Source: Geomonas sp. Red32 (GTDB lineage Bacteria > Desulfobacterota > Desulfuromonadia > Geobacterales > Geobacteraceae). From it: DNA of 64,000 nt. Positions within the stretch are counted from its first letter, which is position 1. Every line of letters starts with the position of its first letter. A program made the position numbers and the translations under genes. Below, piece after piece: positions 33,580 through 42,732 of this stretch. The stretch lies in the NCBI RefSeq assembly GCF_023652955.1, contig NZ_JAKLOY010000001.1, positions 1,240,001-1,304,000 of the forward strand. Direction: 5' to 3'. The notes below the pieces were generated by a model, which saw only the letters and a program-made list of their open reading frames with translations, made no database searches and was not told where the DNA came from.

Positions 33580-34670
33580 GAGCAAGCCGGCTGACGATCC
33601 TGGCACTGCTGGTGCTGACGGCTTTGGGATGTGGCAAGAAGGAGGAGCACGCGGTGCAGAGCGCCCCGCCGGTGGTTCGGGGGGTGACGCTGACCGCGGT
33701 GGCGGCCGAGGGTATCCCGGAGGTCACCGAGGCGGTGGGGACGGTGAAGGCCAAGACCTCGGCGGTGATCGCCGCGCGGGTCTCGGGTAGCGTCACCGGG
33801 GTCTACGCCCGCGAGGGGGACCGGGTCGGCAAGGGTAAGCTCCTCGCCGCCATCGATGCCGCCGAAACCGGGGCAGCCGCGGCCGGGGCCGCCTACGGCG
33901 TCGACGAGGCGGCCCGTGCGCTGGAGGAGGCCCGCTCCCGCAAGAGGCTGGCCGACGCCACCTTCGACCGCTACCGTAAGCTCTTCGCCGAGCAGGCCCT
34001 GACCCGCCAGGAGTTCGAGGTCCGCCAGTCCGAGAAGGAGGTGGCCGCCGAAGGGGTGGCCCGGGCGCAGGCGAGGCTTAAGCAGGCGACCGAAGCGTCC
34101 CGCGCAGCCGGAGCGGTCGCCGGCTACGGCAAGGTGACCGCCCCCATCGCGGGGGTGGTGCTGGCCAAGCAGGTCGAGCCGGGGCAGACCGTTTTCCCGG
34201 GGACCCCGCTCTTCACGGTGGAAGGTGACGGAGGATACCGGCTCGAAGTGGCGGTACCCGAGGCGCTCCTCGGCAGGATCAAGGCGGGGGACGTGGTCGG
34301 CATCGCCGTCGAGGGGGCTCCCTCCACCGGCCGGGTCTCCGAGGTGGTCCCCCTGGTGGATCCCTCCACCCGCACCTTCATCGCCAAGGTCGACCTCTCC
34401 GGCAAGCGGCTCAGGTCGGGAGCCTACGGAAAGGCGCTCTTGAAGACCGGATCGCGGCAGGGGATCGCCGTTCCCGCCGCCGCGGTGGTCGAGCGCGGCT
34501 CCCTCACCTCGGTCTGGGTCGCCGGTCCCGACCGCATCGCCAGGCTCAGGCTCGTGAAGCTCGGCAACCGGGCGGGCGACCGGGTGGAGGTCCTTTCGGG
34601 GCTGAGCGCCGGGGACCAGGTGGTTACCGCGGGAATCGAGAAGCTTTCGGACGGCGCGAAGATCGAGTAG
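33576..34670 (+). CDS. RND efflux periplasmic adaptor (membrane fusion lipoprotein)
   Basis: A 364-aa HlyD/AcrA-type adaptor bridging the RND pump and TolC. The lipobox LTALGC places the lipid on Cys19. The biotinyl-lipoyl-like first half reads VKAKTSAVIAARVSGSVTGV, and the second half follows GYGKVTAPIAGVV after a coiled-coil hairpin (about 95-155). A beta-barrel and a membrane-proximal domain (VPAAAVVERGSLTSVWV) complete it. The start overlaps the TolC stop (ATGA) and the pump follows at 34788. Confidence 0.93.
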   Translation: MRASRLTILALLVLTALGCGKKEEHAVQSAPPVVRGVTLTAVAAEGIPEVTEAVGTVKAKTSAVIAARVSGSVTGVYAREGDRVGKGKLLAAIDAAETGAAAAGAAYGVDEAARALEEARSRKRLADATFDRYRKLFAEQALTRQEFEVRQSEKEVAAEGVARAQARLKQATEASRAAGAVAGYGKVTAPIAGVVLAKQVEPGQTVFPGTPLFTVEGDGGYRLEVAVPEALLGRIKAGDVVGIAVEGAPSTGRVSEVVPLVDPSTRTFIAKVDLSGKRLRSGAYGKALLKTGSRQGIAVPAAAVVERGSLTSVWVAGPDRIARLRLVKLGNRAGDRVEVLSGLSAGDQVVTAGIEKLSDGAKIE

Positions 34671-34787
34671 GACCTATTCCCGCCGGCCTGGCCTCAAGCT
34701 CGCTCTCCTTCAAGGAGGAAAGGGTGAGGATGGGTGGCCGGCAAAGAGAAACGCAGAGCCCGCTCGCGGGCTACAGCGGAGAGACGC

Positions 34788-37700
34788 ATGGAAAAACTCG
34801 GTTTGGCGGGGCGGATCGCCCGTACCTTCATAGATTCGAAATTGACGCCGCTCATCGTGGCCGCCTCGCTGCTCTTGGGGCTCTACTCGGTGCTGGCGAC
34901 CCCGCGCGAGGAGGAACCGCAGATCGTGGTTCCCATGGTGGACATCTACCTCCCGATGCCGGGGGCGACCCCCAAGGAGGTCGAGGAGCGCCTGGTCATC
35001 CCCTACGAGAAGAAGATCTGGGAGATCAAGGGGGTGGAGTACCTCTACTCGGCCTCCCGCCCCGGGATGGGGATCGTGACCGTCCGCTTCCTGGTGGGAG
35101 AGAACCTCGAGCAGTCGCTCGTCAAGCTCTACAACAAGGTGATGTCCAGCCGCGAGATCCTTCCGCCGGGCGCGAGCGAGCCGCTGGTGGTCCCGAAGTC
35201 GATCGACGACGTCCCCATCCTGACCCTCACCCTCTGGTCGGAGCGCTACGATCACAGCGCCCTGCGGCGGGTGGCCCAGGAGCTGAGGGACGACCTCGAG
35301 AAGACCGATAACGTGGCGGAGACCGAGATCAAGGGGGGGCTCTCCCGCGAGCTCAAGGTGAACCTCGACGGCGCCAAGCTCTCCTCCTACGGGCTCACCG
35401 CCGGTGCGGTGATGGGGGCCATCGAGAAGGCCAACGTGGCCAGACGCGCGGGCACCGTCTCCACCGGCAACCGGGAGTACACCCTGGACGCCGGGGGCTT
35501 CATCTCCGACGCCGCCTCCGCCCGGAGGCTCGTGGTGGCGGTGAAGGACGGCCGCCCGGTTTACCTTGGCGAGGTGGCCGCCGTCACCGACGGGGTGCAG
35601 GAGCCAACCAACTACGTCTTCTTCGGCCTGGGGCCGGCCGCCGCCAAGAAGGGGATCACCGGCGGGCGCGGCGACTATCCGGCGGTCACCATCTCGATCG
35701 CCAAGCGTAAAGGGGCCAACGCCACCTGGGTGGCCGAGGACCTCCTGAAACGGGTGGAGTTCCAGAAAGGGAAGATCATCCCCTCCGAGATGAAGGTCAC
35801 CGTGACCAGGAACTACGGGGAAACCGCCAAGGAAAAGAACAACGAGCTCCTCTTCCACATGTTCCTGGCCGCCATCTCGGTCACCATCCTGATCGCGATC
35901 TTCATGGGATGGCGGGCCGGTGCGGTGGCAGCCATCGCCATCCCGGTGACGCTGGCCTTGACCATGTTCATCTTCAACCGGATCGGCTACACGCTGAACC
36001 GGATCACCCTCTTCGCCCTGATCTTCTCCATCGGGATCCTGGTGGACGACGCCATCGTGGTGGTGGAGAACATCCACCGCTACTTCACCACCACCAAGCT
36101 GAGGCCCCTGGAGGCCTCCGTGAAGGCGGTGGACGAGATCGGCAATCCGACCATGCTCGCCACCCTGGCGGTCATCGGCTCCATCCTCCCGATGGGGTTC
36201 GTGGGGGGGCTCATGGGCCCCTACATGCGCCCGATCCCGGTCGGGGCGTCGATGGCGATGGTCTTCTCGCTCCTGATCGCCTTCATCGTCACCCCCTACT
36301 TCGCCTACCGGTTCATGAAGGGCGAATCGCACTTCCAGGTCGATGCCCCCCCGGAAGAGAGCTGGGTGACCGGGTTCTACCGCAAGGTGATGGGGACCCT
36401 GATCCACAACAAGAAGGTCCGCTACAGCTTCCTGTCGCTGGTGGTGGTCCTGCTGCTCCTCTCCTGCTCGCTCATCTATTTCAAGGCGGTCACCGTGAAG
36501 ATGCTCCCCTTCGACAACAAGAGCGAGCTGCAGCTGATCGTGGACACGCCGGAGGGGACCACCCTGGAGGAGACCCAGCGGCTGGCGGCCGAGCTGGGGG
36601 ACGCCCTCAGGAAGGTGCCGGAGGTGACCGACTTCGAGAGCTACACCGGGATCTCCTCCCCCTTCAACTTCAACGGGCTGGTCCGCCACTACTACCTCCG
36701 CAAGGGGCCGACGGTGGCCGAGATCCAGGTCAACCTGGTCGGCAAGGATGAGCGAAAGGATCAGTCGCACGACATCGCCCGCCGCATCCGCCCGACCCTG
36801 AAGGCGATCGCCGACCGCTACGGCGCAAGGATCAAGGTCGCCGAGATTCCTCCCGGCCCGCCGGTCCTCTCCACCCTGGTGGCGGAGGTCTACGGCCCCG
36901 ACCAGAAGAGCCGGGTGGAGATCGCCCGCAAGGTGAAGCAGATCTTCGCCTCCACCAACGGCGTGGTGGACACCGACTGGTACCAGGAGGACGACCAGCC
37001 GAGCATCCGCTACCAGGTGGACCGGGAGAAGGCCGCCCTTTCCGGGGTCGATCCCGACCAGGTGGTGAAGACGCTGCAGGCGGCGGTGGGGGGCGCCCAG
37101 GCCGGGCTCATGCACGTCCCGACCGAGAAGGAGCCGGTGCTGATCGACGTCCGCCTCCCGGTCGGCTCGCGCAACGACCTCTCCTCGCTCTCCTCCCTCT
37201 ACCTCCCCGGAGCCCGCGGCAACGTGCCGCTCTCCGAGCTCGTCAAGGTGGTGAAGGGGGTGGACGACAAGTCGCTCTACCGCAAGAACCTGAAGAGCGT
37301 GGTGTACGTCACCGGCGACGTGGCCGGGGTCATCGAGGCGCCGGTCTACGCGATCCTCAAGATGCAGAAGGAGATCGACGCGATTCAGCTTCCCGGCGGC
37401 TACCACATCGAGCAGCGGGCCGCCAGCCAGCCCTGGAACGAGGAGCGCCCCGGCATCAAGTGGGACGGCGAGTGGCACATCACCTACGAGGTCTTCCGCG
37501 ACCTGGGCGCCGCCTTCGCCGCGGTCATGGTCCTCATCTACGTGCTGGTGGTCGCCTGGTTCCGCGACTTCACGACCCCGCTCGTGATCATGGCCCCGAT
37601 CCCGCTCACCCTGATCGGCATCCTCCCGGGGCACGCGCTGATGGGGGCCTTCTTCACCGCCACCAGCATGATCGGCTTCATCGCCCTGGCCGGGATCATC

Positions 37701-38000
37701 GTCAGGAACTCCATCATCCTGATCGACTTCGCCGAGCTCAGGCGCCGCGAGGGGATGCCGCTCGACGAGGCGATCATCGACGCCGGTGCGGTCCGCTTCC
37801 GCCCCATGCTCCTGACCGCGGCGGCGGTCGTGGTGGGAAGCTTCGTGATCCTCTTCGATCCGATCTTCCAGGGGCTCGCGATCGCCATGATGTGCGGGGA
37901 GATCGCCTCCACCACCCTTTCCAGGATCACGATCCCGATCCTTTACTATCTCGTGGAGTCCTGGAAGGAGAAGAAAAAGGGCGCTGAACAAGCAGGTTAA
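34788..38000 (+). CDS. RND efflux inner-membrane permease
   Basis: Proton-driven drug or metabolite antiporter of the AcrB/MexF superfamily, 1070 aa, with the usual twelve helices and two large periplasmic loops. The proton-relay helix carries [18 protein letters not shown] (about 416), with both conserved Asp, and the end has the duplicated helix group ([20 protein letters not shown]). The extended N-terminus [18 protein letters not shown] is characteristic of permeases outside the classic AcrB branch. The ATG at 34788 has GGAGAG upstream; a GTG at 34734 would add 18 charged residues. Substrates unknown. Confidence 0.93.
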   Translation: MEKLGLAGRIARTFIDSKLTPLIVAASLLLGLYSVLATPREEEPQIVVPMVDIYLPMPGATPKEVEERLVIPYEKKIWEIKGVEYLYSASRPGMGIVTVRFLVGENLEQSLVKLYNKVMSSREILPPGASEPLVVPKSIDDVPILTLTLWSERYDHSALRRVAQELRDDLEKTDNVAETEIKGGLSRELKVNLDGAKLSSYGLTAGAVMGAIEKANVARRAGTVSTGNREYTLDAGGFISDAASARRLVVAVKDGRPVYLGEVAAVTDGVQEPTNYVFFGLGPAAAKKGITGGRGDYPAVTISIAKRKGANATWVAEDLLKRVEFQKGKIIPSEMKVTVTRNYGETAKEKNNELLFHMFLAAISVTILIAIFMGWRAGAVAAIAIPVTLALTMFIFNRIGYTLNRITLFALIFSIGILVDDAIVVVENIHRYFTTTKLRPLEASVKAVDEIGNPTMLATLAVIGSILPMGFVGGLMGPYMRPIPVGASMAMVFSLLIAFIVTPYFAYRFMKGESHFQVDAPPEESWVTGFYRKVMGTLIHNKKVRYSFLSLVVVLLLLSCSLIYFKAVTVKMLPFDNKSELQLIVDTPEGTTLEETQRLAAELGDALRKVPEVTDFESYTGISSPFNFNGLVRHYYLRKGPTVAEIQVNLVGKDERKDQSHDIARRIRPTLKAIADRYGARIKVAEIPPGPPVLSTLVAEVYGPDQKSRVEIARKVKQIFASTNGVVDTDWYQEDDQPSIRYQVDREKAALSGVDPDQVVKTLQAAVGGAQAGLMHVPTEKEPVLIDVRLPVGSRNDLSSLSSLYLPGARGNVPLSELVKVVKGVDDKSLYRKNLKSVVYVTGDVAGVIEAPVYAILKMQKEIDAIQLPGGYHIEQRAASQPWNEERPGIKWDGEWHITYEVFRDLGAAFAAVMVLIYVLVVAWFRDFTTPLVIMAPIPLTLIGILPGHALMGAFFTATSMIGFIALAGIIVRNSIILIDFAELRRREGMPLDEAIIDAGAVRFRPMLLTAAAVVVGSFVILFDPIFQGLAIAMMCGEIASTTLSRITIPILYYLVESWKEKKKGAEQAG

Positions 38001-38003
38001 ACA

Positions 38004-38039
38004 TTAAAAGCTATGCGGTTGTGTTGTGAGGGCTTTTAA
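38004..38039 (+). terminator. possible hairpin after the RND operon
   Basis: TTAAAAGC (38004-38011) can pair with GCTTTTAA (38032-38039) around a 20-base loop. It lies directly after the permease stop. The stem is A/T-rich and the loop is large, so termination strength is doubtful. Confidence 0.3.
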
Positions 38040-38123
38040 GATTAATATATCGAGATGCCGCGATGGCAATGACTAACAACCAGCGGTTCGAGTCAGTACT
38101 CGATCCGTCTATCTGGAGAGTGC

Positions 38124-38552
38124 ATGTTCTGGAGCAAGAAAGAGGCTGTTCAAAGTGAGGGGATGTCGGTATCCGAGGCGGTGGCCACCGAGGCGGAGGC
38201 CTTGTACCGGTCGGGTAAGATGCACTGCGCCGAGGCGGTCCTGAGCGCGGTGAAAAACCGCTTCGCCCCCCAGGTTTCCGACGAGGTGGTGCGGATTGCC
38301 GCCGGCTTCGGCGGCGGTTCGGGGGCCGGCTGCATCTGCGGCGCGGTCTCCGGCGGCACCATGGCCCTTGGCCTCGTGATGGAGGGGAACAAGAAGGCGG
38401 TGGCCGCCAAGACCCGCGAGCTGCACGAGTGGTTCAAGGGTGAGTACCGGGTCACCTGCTGCAAGGTGCTGACCGCCAAGGGAAAAAGCGGCTGCGTCGA
38501 CCTCACCTCCCGCGTCGCCGGTAAGATCGCCGAGATGCTGGAAGAAAACTAG
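38124..38552 (+). CDS. C_GCAxxG_C_C family redox-type protein
   Basis: A 142-aa soluble protein with the family pattern of spaced cysteines: MHCAEAVLSAV (Cys35), GAGCICGAVSGGTMALG, TCCKVL and SGCVDL. The family is widespread in anaerobes and is thought to bind a metal or cofactor; its reaction is unknown. GGAG lies seven bases before the ATG. It opens a cluster with a small membrane protein, a metallo-beta-lactamase-fold enzyme and a rhodanese, suggesting a thiol or sulfur link. Confidence 0.85.
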   Translation: MFWSKKEAVQSEGMSVSEAVATEAEALYRSGKMHCAEAVLSAVKNRFAPQVSDEVVRIAAGFGGGSGAGCICGAVSGGTMALGLVMEGNKKAVAAKTRELHEWFKGEYRVTCCKVLTAKGKSGCVDLTSRVAGKIAEMLEEN

Positions 38553-38644
38553 CCGCTCCCCTGATGGGTGGGCGGGAGAACCGGGCCGGAAGGCCCTGCA
38601 CGCGAGGAGGGGGAGGCCCCCGTCTCGCGAAAAGGAGAAAGACG

Positions 38645-38857
38645 ATGTACATAGACAGAGCGCTCAGATTGATGGCCGGCTTCTTCACCCTGCTCTCGCT
38701 GGCTCTGGCCCACTACCACGATCCCCGCTGGCTCTGGTTCACCGCCTTCGTCGGGCTGAACCTCTTCCAGTCCGGTTTCACCAACTGGTGCCCGGCCATG
38801 GCCATCCTGGCCAAGCTCGGAGTCCCCAAGCTGCCGAAGGAATCGTGCTGTAAATGA
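38645..38857 (+). CDS. small membrane protein (DUF2892/YgaP-type)
   Basis: A 70-aa protein with two helices (LMAGFFTLLSLALAHYH and LWFTAFVGLNLFQSGFTNW) ending in PKESCCK. It matches DUF2892, the membrane module of YgaP-like rhodaneses, with the characteristic FQSGFTNWCPA motif. An AAGGAG site six to eight bases upstream supports the start. Its stop overlaps the MBL-fold gene start (ATGA). Confidence 0.82.
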   Translation: MYIDRALRLMAGFFTLLSLALAHYHDPRWLWFTAFVGLNLFQSGFTNWCPAMAILAKLGVPKLPKESCCK

Positions 38858-39681
38858 GCCGGCGGATCCGGATCGTCTGCGACAACACGGCAGGAGCCCT
38901 GGCCGGCACCCTCGGTGAGCACGGCTTCGCAGCCCATATCGAGGCGGACGGGTCGTCGATCCTTTTCGACACCGGCGGCGGCCACACGCTGCTGCACAAT
39001 GCCCAGCGGATGAACCTGGACCTGCGGGCGGTGGGGGAGGTGGTCCTCTCACACGGCCATTACGATCACGCGGGGGGGCTTTGGCCCCTTTTGCAGAGCA
39101 CCGGAGGAAAGCGGGTGCTCGCCCACCCGAAGGTCTTCACCCGCCGGTACTCCCTGCGCGAGGGGGTCTGCCGCTCGGTGGGTATCCCCTATCCCGAGGA
39201 GTTCCTGGCCGGGATGGGGGCAAGCTTCTCGTACAGCGAGGATTTCCGGGAGATCACCCCCGGCATCTACCTTACCGGCGAGGTCCCCCGCGTCACCCCC
39301 TTCGAAGAGGGTGACCGCGGCCTCTTCTGCGACGAGGAGGGATGCCACCCCGACCCGGTGCCGGACGACCAGTCGCTGGTAGTGAAGACCGGCAAGGGAC
39401 TCCTCCTGCTTCTCGGCTGCTGCCATGCAGGCGTCATCAACACGGTGGAGCACGCGCGGCAAAAGAGCGGGGAAGAGCGCGTCTACGCCGTAATCGGCGG
39501 CTGCCACCTCTCCTTCTGTTCCCAGCCCCAGATCGACGAGACCGTACGGACGCTCAAGAGGTACGGCGTCAAGAAGATCTGCGCCGGGCACTGCACCGGC
39601 TTCGAGGCCTCCGCCCGCCTCTCCCGCGAGTTCCCCGCCTCCTTCCGCCCCGCCCAGGTAGGCTACACCATCGAGTGGTGA
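38854..39681 (+). CDS. MBL-fold metallohydrolase
   Basis: A 275-aa cytoplasmic zinc hydrolase. The metal motif is LSHGHYDHAGG (about residues 67-77), with later ligands in GCCHAGVINTVEH and GGCHLSFC and a C-terminal His in AGHCTGFEA. The pattern corresponds to the group annotated as dihydropterin ribofuranosylaminobenzene phosphate synthase-like, for which biochemical support is thin. It overlaps the DUF2892 gene by four bases. Confidence 0.87.
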   Translation: MSRRIRIVCDNTAGALAGTLGEHGFAAHIEADGSSILFDTGGGHTLLHNAQRMNLDLRAVGEVVLSHGHYDHAGGLWPLLQSTGGKRVLAHPKVFTRRYSLREGVCRSVGIPYPEEFLAGMGASFSYSEDFREITPGIYLTGEVPRVTPFEEGDRGLFCDEEGCHPDPVPDDQSLVVKTGKGLLLLLGCCHAGVINTVEHARQKSGEERVYAVIGGCHLSFCSQPQIDETVRTLKRYGVKKICAGHCTGFEASARLSREFPASFRPAQVGYTIEW

Positions 39682-39893
39682 CCGCGCACAGCCGCCCACC
39701 CATCCTTCCAGCTCTCTTTCGTGTTACCCGCTCTCCCTCCCTTGGAGGGGAGGGCAGGGGTGAGGATGGGGTAAGGCTGGATCGAGGATGGGGGCCGAAG
39801 GCTGCCGCGACCTTGATCTTGCCAGCGGGCCGGGATCGTGTTATCAGGGGAGTCCGCAATCTTCACCATGAATTAAACGGAGGTCTCTCCTCG

Positions 39894-40292
39894 ATGAAAC
39901 GGTTGTCCACAGTAACGCTCGTCTCCGCTTTCGCCATCCTCGTGCTCCTCTCCTCGCTTGCTTTCGCTGCCGGTGTCACCAATTTGACTTCCACCGATGC
40001 GAAGTCGCTTTTGGCCCGCAACCCGAAGATCTACGTGCTGGACGTCCGCACCCCGGAAGAGTACCGGCAGGCCTACCTCAAGGGCTCCCACCTGATCCCG
40101 CTCGGCGAGCTCGAGCGCCGGGTGGCCGAGGTCCCGCGCCAGAAGCCGGTCCTGGTCTACTGCTCGGTGGGGCAGCGTTCCCTGGTGGCCGCCCAGTACC
40201 TCGCTTCCCATGGCTACAAGGAGATCTATCAGATCTCCGACGGGCTGATCGGCTGGTACCGGAAGGGGTACCCGATCGAACGCGGCCGCTGA
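39894..40292 (+). CDS. exported rhodanese-like sulfurtransferase
   Basis: A 132-aa single-domain rhodanese with a Sec signal peptide (residues 1-26). The active-site loop VYCSVGQRSL carries the nucleophilic Cys90, and the flanking VLDVRTPEEYRQAYLKGSHLIPL and ISDGLIGWYRKGYPI are typical. It is predicted to act on sulfane sulfur in the periplasm. GGAGG stands upstream of the ATG. A C-rich repeat region of about 200 bp separates it from the MBL gene, so it probably has its own promoter. Confidence 0.87.
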   Translation: MKRLSTVTLVSAFAILVLLSSLAFAAGVTNLTSTDAKSLLARNPKIYVLDVRTPEEYRQAYLKGSHLIPLGELERRVAEVPRQKPVLVYCSVGQRSLVAAQYLASHGYKEIYQISDGLIGWYRKGYPIERGR

Positions 40293-40693
40293 TCGCCCTG
40301 CTGACCGGCTTGACTGTCCGGTTTCCCCACGATGGCTGCCCTTTCGTCGGCGGCTGTAAATCCTCCCTGTCCCCCCTTTGTCAAAGGGGGGGACGATAGG
40401 GCCGGGCCTCCCCGCTCCCGGTACCGCGCCCTCACCCGCCGCTCCCCCCCCGCTCACACTCGCTCACACTCTATCCCGTACTTGACCTAGGTCTCCCTAC
40501 CCCGGTCCACCTGGCCTCTAGTCGTGGCGAAAGGGCATGCCACTCCTCAGGCGCCCGGGCTCACTTTCCCCATGCCCCGCCTGCCCGGTACGGCAGGTAA
40601 AATCTGGTAGACTCTGTTTAATGACCTTATCGCTCAAGCTCTGCAAATAATTCCCGATAAGCCAAGGGAAAGGTAGTGTTGGGTGGAGGTGTG
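40293..40693. other. 401-bp intergenic region with palindromic elements
   Basis: Contains the dispersed C-rich palindrome (copy B), a direct repeat CGCTCACACT twice in tandem at 40451-40470, a GTGGC/GCCAC palindrome at 40524-40543, and a CCTGCC/GGCAGG stem at 40580-40597. No credible reading frame was seen. The promoter of the histidine kinase is probably near 40595-40640, but no strong match was found. Confidence 0.5.
40358..40391. repeat. dispersed palindromic element, copy B
   Basis: AAATCCTCCCTGT precedes a hairpin CCCCCCTTT/AAAGGGGGG with loop GTC (40371-40391). It is the best-paired of the related elements and is oriented opposite to copy A. Confidence 0.75.
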
Positions 40694-41752
40694 ATGGGCA
40701 CGGAATGTGAAAATTTCACCAATGTGCTAATGGAGCAGGTTGGCTCCGGCATCGTCTTTTTGGATGCGCACGGTAAGGTGGCGTTGATCAACCGTAAGGC
40801 CGAGGAGATCCTCAAGGTGGAGCGCAGCGAGGTGCTCGGCAAGCGGGTTGACATGCTCCCCTTGCGCACCGCGATATACCGCGTACTGAGCGAGAATTCC
40901 CACGACGAACCGGCCGAGATCAGCGTGGAAGGATCGGTGGTGCTGGTCCGCTCCTCGGCGGTCCAGACCGGCAGCGGCTGGGGCGAGTTCTTCGAGATCC
41001 GCGACATCACCTCGGAAAAAAGGGAAAAACGGGAGCGGGAGGAGTTCGTGGCCATGATGACCCACGACCTCAAGTCCCCCCTCACCGTCATCATGGGATA
41101 CGTGCAGGCGCTTTTGGGGGAGGTCCCCGGCAAGGTCGACCCCTCGCTGCTGATGTTCATCAAGGAGATGGACAAGAGCTCCAAGAAGATGCTCTCGATG
41201 ATCGAGGACGTGCTGGACGCCTACCGGCTGGAGGCCGGGCTTTTGCAGATCGACCGGCAGCCGTGCAACGTGCAGGCGCTCTTGGAGGGGTGCTGTAACG
41301 ACGGCGCCCGCGAGGCGGTGGTCCACGGCTCCTCCTTCCTGAGCGAGATCTGCGCGGGAATCCCGCCGCTCAACGTGGACGCCAAGCAGATCGCCCGGGT
41401 CTTCGCCAACCTGATCGGCAACGCGGTCAAGTTCACCCCCCGCCGCGGGACCATCAGGGTCTCCAGCGAGGTGCAGGACCAGTACCTGGTGGTCGAGGTG
41501 GAGGATACCGGCATCGGCATCCCGGCCGACGAGGTCCCCCGCATCTTCAACAAGTACTTCCGCGCCTCGGGGGCCCAGGGGTTCAAGGGGACCGGGCTCG
41601 GGCTCACCATCTCCAAGGCCATCGTGGAGGCCCACGGCGGGAGTATCGGGGTGGAGAGCGCGGCAGGAAAAGGGAGCCGCTTCTTCGTCCTGCTCCCCAT
41701 GGAAACTGACCTCCCCGAAGATACTAAAGTTTCCACCGGGGCAGCCGAATAG
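40694..41752 (+). CDS. cytoplasmic PAS-domain sensor histidine kinase
   Basis: A 352-aa soluble kinase with a PAS domain (about residues 8-110), a dimerisation/phospho-acceptor domain with His124 in MMTHDLKSPLTVIMGY, and an HATPase domain with N (NLIGNAVKFTP), G1 (VEDTGIGIP), F and G2 (KGTGLGLTISK) boxes. It has no membrane helix. The ATG at 40694 has GGAGGTG upstream. Its natural partner is probably the CheY-like gene 99 bp downstream. Confidence 0.92.
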   Translation: MGTECENFTNVLMEQVGSGIVFLDAHGKVALINRKAEEILKVERSEVLGKRVDMLPLRTAIYRVLSENSHDEPAEISVEGSVVLVRSSAVQTGSGWGEFFEIRDITSEKREKREREEFVAMMTHDLKSPLTVIMGYVQALLGEVPGKVDPSLLMFIKEMDKSSKKMLSMIEDVLDAYRLEAGLLQIDRQPCNVQALLEGCCNDGAREAVVHGSSFLSEICAGIPPLNVDAKQIARVFANLIGNAVKFTPRRGTIRVSSEVQDQYLVVEVEDTGIGIPADEVPRIFNKYFRASGAQGFKGTGLGLTISKAIVEAHGGSIGVESAAGKGSRFFVLLPMETDLPEDTKVSTGAAE

Positions 41753-41851
41753 CCTTCATGAAAATGATCAAGCTTCCCGGGGGCGTACTGCCGTCCCGGG
41801 CCTGTTCATAAAGCCCCCAAAGCGGGAGGCACCAACACCAAGGAGGAAACC

Positions 41852-42214
41852 ATGGGCAACGTACTGATCGTCGACGATTCATCCACTATGAGAAAGATCA
41901 TCTCCCGCAGCCTGCGCCAGGCAGGGCTCCAGGTTGACGATATCTACGAGGCCGGCGACGGTATCGAGGGGCTCGCCGCCATGGAGGGAAAGAGCATCAG
42001 CCTCATCCTCTCCGACATCAACATGCCCAACATGGACGGGCTGGAGTTCATCAAGGCGGTCCGCGCCAAAGGGGTCAAGGTCCCCATCGTCATGATCACC
42101 ACCGAGGGGGGCGAGGACATCCTCAAGGAAGCGATCAACAACGGCGCGAGCGACAGCATCAAGAAGCCGTTCACCCCCGACCAGTTGAACGAGAAGCTCG
42201 GAGGGCTTTTATGA
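41852..42214 (+). CDS. CheY-like single-domain response regulator
   Basis: A 120-aa lone receiver. The pocket is VDDSSTMRK, the phosphosite is Asp55 in LILSDINMPNMDG, with Thr in MITTEGG and Lys in IKKPFTP. It is close to chemotaxis CheY in length. A GGAGG site precedes it. It overlaps cheX by 4 bp, which fits a phosphorylated receiver with its phosphatase. Whether it acts at this flagellar switch is not shown by sequence. Confidence 0.92.
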   Translation: MGNVLIVDDSSTMRKIISRSLRQAGLQVDDIYEAGDGIEGLAAMEGKSISLILSDINMPNMDGLEFIKAVRAKGVKVPIVMITTEGGEDILKEAINNGASDSIKKPFTPDQLNEKLGGLL

Positions 42215-42720
42215 TGGCCCTCAACCAGGAGATAGCCGAGAGCACCCGGTTGAGCGAGGCTGACCTGGCAGGTTACGTGATCAACGCCACCAAGGAGGTC
42301 TTCAACACCATGGTGATGATGGCCCTGGAGGACAGCTACCCCCTCAAGGAGCCGGTCACCTCGTTCCACTGCTCGGTCACCGGCATGGTCGGGCTGGCCG
42401 GGACCTACACCGGCATCCTCTCCATCCACTGCCCCCAGTCCTTCGCCCTGCGGATCACCTCCAACATGCTCGGCATGGACGTCGGCGAGGTGGGGGAGGA
42501 CGTCAACGACGCCCTGGGGGAGATCGCCAACATGCTCGGCGGTTACGTGAAGCAGATCCTCTCCAAGGGGGGGCTCGACATCAACCTCTCCATCCCGACC
42601 GTCATCGCCGGGGAGGATTACACCATCAACTCCATGTCCGACAGCGACTGCGTCGTCATCCCCTTCACCAACGAGAACGAGCGGTTCCTGGTGGGACTCA
42701 AGCTGCATAAGGAAGGTTAG
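42211..42720 (+). CDS. cheX: CheX-type chemotaxis phosphatase
   Basis: A 169-aa CheC/CheX/FliY-family protein that speeds dephosphorylation of CheY. The catalytic E-x-x-N helix is visible as ALGEIANMLGGYVKQIL (about residues 107-123). The start ATG overlaps the stop of the CheY-like gene. It is followed 12 bp later by a second, larger CheX-like gene. Confidence 0.9.
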   Translation: MMALNQEIAESTRLSEADLAGYVINATKEVFNTMVMMALEDSYPLKEPVTSFHCSVTGMVGLAGTYTGILSIHCPQSFALRITSNMLGMDVGEVGEDVNDALGEIANMLGGYVKQILSKGGLDINLSIPTVIAGEDYTINSMSDSDCVVIPFTNENERFLVGLKLHKEG

Positions 42721-42732
42721 CCGGACGTCACC

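Noticed and set aside
34710..37991. A 1093-codon open frame antisense to the RND permease
   Set aside because: It mirrors the permease codons, has a His/Asp/Gly-rich low-complexity product, and shows no domain or ribosome binding site. It is a by-product of high GC content.
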